Assembly: GCA_028565635.1 (NCBI GenBank) | Contig: JAOXYB010066946.1 | Span: 1 to 10,169 of the forward strand | Reading direction: 5' to 3' | Source: Phoronis ovalis | Taxonomy: Eukaryota; Phoronida; Phoronidae | Length of the DNA: 10,169 nt | Position numbers and translations under genes: made by a program | Part shown: positions 8,025 to 10,169 of the stretch, piece by piece | Layout of the letters: every line of letters starts with the position of its first letter | Position numbering within the stretch: position 1 is the stretch's first letter | The notes under the pieces: model-generated | What the model saw: only the letters and a program-made list of their open reading frames with translations | Told to the model about the DNA's origin: nothing | The model's database searches: none

Positions 8025-8180
8025 GTCATATCTTTATTTACTTTTTCCAAATTTTCTAATTTAAAAGGTTTTAGAATTTACATGTATTAAACGACAATCA
8101 ACAAATTAATCTTTGGTGGGTGAACATTATCATCTTTCATTTTTGTTAACTCATTAGAAATTCATGTATTTTAATATTAA

Positions 8181-8365
8181 CTTTAACCCTTTTCCTCCCA
8201 GGTGACGATATATCGGCAGTACTTCAACGTATTCTAATTAAATGAAAAAATAATCATTTTGCATAAAATACGTTTGTGCTATGTAATTTTGAACCTTTAC
8301 CGGTTTGTGCTACCATCTAGCAAAGTTCATAGAGGTCATCTCCCCTGAACGTGCACGTGTTAAAG
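8181..8365. mobile_element. Possible small TTAA-bounded repeat element
   Basis: CTTTAAC at 8181-8187 and GTTAAAG at 8359-8365 are perfect inverted copies bounding 185 bases, and each contains TTAA. Inside the ends the symmetry is weak (CAGG and GTGACG against the complement of a similar run). The interior includes a near-palindrome, GACGATATATCGGC. The segment is richer in GC and CG than its surroundings. The right end contains CACGTG (8354-8359), an E-box, about 165 bases before the ATG at 8522. Calling it an element is tentative. Confidence 0.3.
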
Positions 8366-8521
8366 CTAAGCATCTTTCTGTTTATTTGAAGTGCAGTTTA
8401 AAGTGTGCTGGAAAATATTTCAATTATTATTGACACAAACGTATGCCAAGTTTAATGATTCGGACAGTGCAGTAGTTAAACGTGTCTAGATTCTAACCGA
8501 ACACTTAAAATTCTCACAAAA

Positions 8522-8586
8522 ATGGATTTTGGTGGTGGAATTTCGATGTTTACAACAGGCTATTCGGGCACAGTGACTGGACACAG
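8522..8586 (+). CDS. Probable first coding exon of an unrecognised plus-strand gene
   Basis: ATG at 8522 sits in a favourable context (acaaaaATGG). It opens a 21-codon frame, MDFGGGISMFTTGYSGTVTG then His, ending in a split Arg codon at the donor cacag/gtgata after 8586 (phase 2). Gly, Thr and Ser usage and balanced base content make it look coding, unlike the Phe/Tyr/Lys-rich chance frames around it. The upstream stretch 8366-8521 would be promoter or 5' UTR; it has no TATA box that I can see. I do not recognise the protein, and no second exon could be identified before the window ends. It is transcribed away from the receptor exons, so it either starts in a receptor intron or sits divergently beside that gene. 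Confidence 0.5.
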
Positions 8587-9227
8587 GTGATATAACTGCG
8601 ACAATTTATGTTATTGATTAAGCAAAATCATTGCTATGGTGATGTTACTAAATATATTTGTAACTGAATGATATTTCAAGTGAGAGACTTTATGATTATT
8701 AGTTGTACATTATTATGACATGAAGCTTCAATAATTTGTAACCACTTTGAAGCACAAATTGAAAACAGACTATTGTTAGCACACTTAATTTTTATTAATA
8801 CACAATGGTTTTTTTATACTGTTAGTTTTTTTTGAAGTTGTTTATTTATATTTTTTGATATATTGTTACCTTTAATAATAATTAAAGCATAAATTTAGTT
8901 CAATAATTTACATTTTTTATCGAATAGCCTGGCCTTATATAAAAAAGAGGAATTTTAGAAATATGGATTGTTGGTTATAAAACATATATAAACATGGTAT
9001 TTTGTGCTGTATAAAGATTTCTCAAACTAATGATTTCTGCTGAAATATTTAGCCAGTACATGCAGGACCTTTTTAAAATCACTGCATCATACTTTTAAAT
9101 GTCTTGTAAGCCATGCAGTTAGTTAAGATAGGTGTTTGCCATGTTTTGCCATAGGGGCACTGCAAAATCGTTTTTGTTTTTTTGAAGTAGGAAGCTTTGT
9201 AAAAGCAGCGAAATTTTGAAAGCAATT
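8587..9227. other. Probable intron 1 of the 8522 gene, no exon seen
   Basis: AT-rich sequence with several T runs and no convincing acceptor-bounded coding segment in either orientation. The minus frame at 9079-9276 runs through the poly-C tract, reading it as a Gly run, and is not credible. Confidence 0.45.
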
Positions 9228-9241
9228 CCCCCCCCCCCCCC
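9228..9241. repeat. C14 homopolymer
   Basis: Fourteen consecutive C on the plus strand, striking in AT-rich DNA. Such tracts are unstable in length and prone to sequencing error, so the exact count is uncertain. Confidence 0.85.
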
Positions 9242-9516
9242 AGTGTACAATAAATATATTTAACATACTCAGTCAAGCTTGCATCATTAGTAATTTGTTA
9301 AGCTATGTATTTGTCATTTTAAATCATAAAACGACTTACAAAAAATATGCATTACTCATTAAAATTCTAAAATGAAAGAATAACACTTCATATTATATTA
9401 TGTCAACTTGTCAAAAGCTTTACTCGAGAGGGGGGTACTCAAGAGTTATTTATTGGTGGGGATGTGCAGCCCAGTTGACATTTGTGGATTTGGCTTGTAT
9501 ACTTCTTACCGATTTT

Positions 9517-9785
9517 TTGGATTGCTTCTGTAAAGAAATTCAAAAAATTGGATTGGTACCCACTGCTTACTTAATTTGGATTATTTTTAGGTTTGTATAA
9601 ATGGATTTTGGAATTTGGTTTGTATGAGTCAATCTGTGCTGCATAGAAATGGATTATTTGCTATTCAAATGTTTTATAATTTTAGATTGCTACCTTTATA
9701 TTTCTAAAAACTTGGATTGCTACCTTATATTTCAACATATTTAGATTGAGTTTACTGCCACAAGCTAAATTATTGGATTGGGTTG
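9517..9785. repeat. Degenerate tandem repeat, about 30-bp unit with TTGGATTG core
   Basis: Cores matching TTGGATTG or differing by one or two bases start at 9517, 9548, 9576, 9601, 9649, 9682, 9712, 9741 and 9773. The intervals are 31, 28, 25, 48, 33, 30, 29 and 32 bases. Two adjacent units share the longer string GATTGCTACCTT followed by TATATTTC. It reads as an old minisatellite. The plus-strand open frame at 9400-9600 overlaps its left part and is explained by the repeat rather than by a gene; unit lengths are not multiples of three. Confidence 0.6.
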
Positions 9786-10169
9786 GGTGGCATATTCCCA
9801 TATTCAAAAAATCATTAGTGTCCCTGGGACACAACCATTGAGATAATAATGAAATACACCTAGTACCTTCAGGCATGTGTAACAGTTATGTCATAATCCC
9901 CCAGGCATAATCCCACATAAATGTTTATTACAAATACAAAATTACATGAGAATACATTATTATAATCAGTCACAAAGTAGTTAAAAAGATAATTTTGATA
10001 TCAAACAGAATTCCACAAGTGTTCTCAGAATTAAGCAGCAGGCAATAACAGGTCACCTAATATTACTAGAAACCAAAGACCAGGTTTTAAAATACTAGAG
10101 ATCTGGGAAGAGTTCCTATGCACAACTTCGCCCGTTTATTAGATATGGTTCTGTACTTAGTATCGGGAT
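9786..10169. other. Unassigned right end, possible minus-strand poly(A) signal
   Basis: No recognisable coding exon. On the minus strand an AATAAA lies at 9929-9924, followed by T- and G-rich sequence reading tgtgggattatgcctggggg. This could be the end of a gene lying to the right, but the bases up to 10169 show no recognisable minus-strand protein. It is noted as weak. Confidence 0.25.

Larger units (their letters stand above)
7229..8180 (-). other. Receptor upstream intron or 5' flank, no exon found
   Basis: The sequence upstream of the membrane exon must be intron, because the exon begins mid-codon after an acceptor. I could not find a Cys-rich or otherwise domain-like minus-strand exon here. 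The stretch includes a TTA microsatellite at 7944-7965 and a hairpin at 7991-8024. The open frame at 7546-7761 is Lys/Tyr/Leu-rich with no motif. Confidence 0.5.

Noticed and set aside
9079-9276. Minus-strand frame with a Gly run
   Set aside because: The Gly run is the translated C14 homopolymer. The rest has no motif.
9400-9600. 66-codon plus-strand frame with several Trp and Cys residues
   Set aside because: It overlaps the degenerate 30-bp array and an adjoining repeat-like stretch, and the unit length would not preserve a frame.
9682-9876. 64-codon minus-strand frame
   Set aside because: It lies within the tandem array and its flank and has no recognisable content.
1-10169. CRISPR array, prokaryotic operon, rRNA or tRNA genes
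   Set aside because: No regularly spaced identical repeats, no clustered intronless genes, and no tRNA box A/box B pair or rRNA core sequence was seen on reading both strands. A tRNA scan and rRNA search would settle the RNA genes.

Overview
The window looks like nuclear DNA from an AT-rich invertebrate animal. The coding pieces are short, flanked by GT...AG splice sites and joined by introns that keep the reading frame. There are no operons or ribosome binding sites, and most of the 10 kb is non-coding. A lophotrochozoan, perhaps a mollusc, is my best guess. It rests on a TGACCTTTGACCTTGA-type repeat that I associate with marine invertebrate genomes, and on a MEGF/Draper-like receptor tail. 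The taxonomic guess is weak.

Left part (1-1318): the last two coding exons of a class III cap-binding protein, eIF4E3, on the + strand (823-978 and 1269-1318, stop at 1316-1318). Positions 1-822 read as its upstream intron. That intron carries a candidate minus-strand TATA promoter with a short non-coding first exon near its left end (39-108).

Middle (1319-5831): 4.5 kb without convincing genes. It holds the eIF4E3 3' UTR, with several possible poly(A) signals, and then intergenic DNA. It also contains a 574-bp inverted-repeat element flanked by TTAA (2405-2986) and a palindromic repeat with nuclear-receptor-type half sites (4179-4234).

Right-centre (5832-7228): the 3' end of a minus-strand gene for a single-pass membrane receptor, convergent with eIF4E3. 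Three exons join in frame: a membrane-spanning exon (7228-7096), a juxtamembrane exon with an FENPEY motif (6913-6817), and a long last exon (6401-5832). The cytoplasmic tail has three NPxY motifs and three YxN motifs, so it probably acts in endocytosis, engulfment or tyrosine-kinase signalling. The ectodomain exons are not visible, so the ligand and exact family are unknown.

Right part (7229-10169): a probable first coding exon of an unrecognised + strand gene (8522-8586), a possible small TTAA-bounded element (8181-8365), a C14 tract (9228-9241) and a degenerate tandem array with a period of about 30 bp (9517-9785). I see no functional link between the eIF4E3, receptor and 8522 genes beyond position. 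Nothing here resembles a defence cassette, CRISPR array or other multi-gene system.
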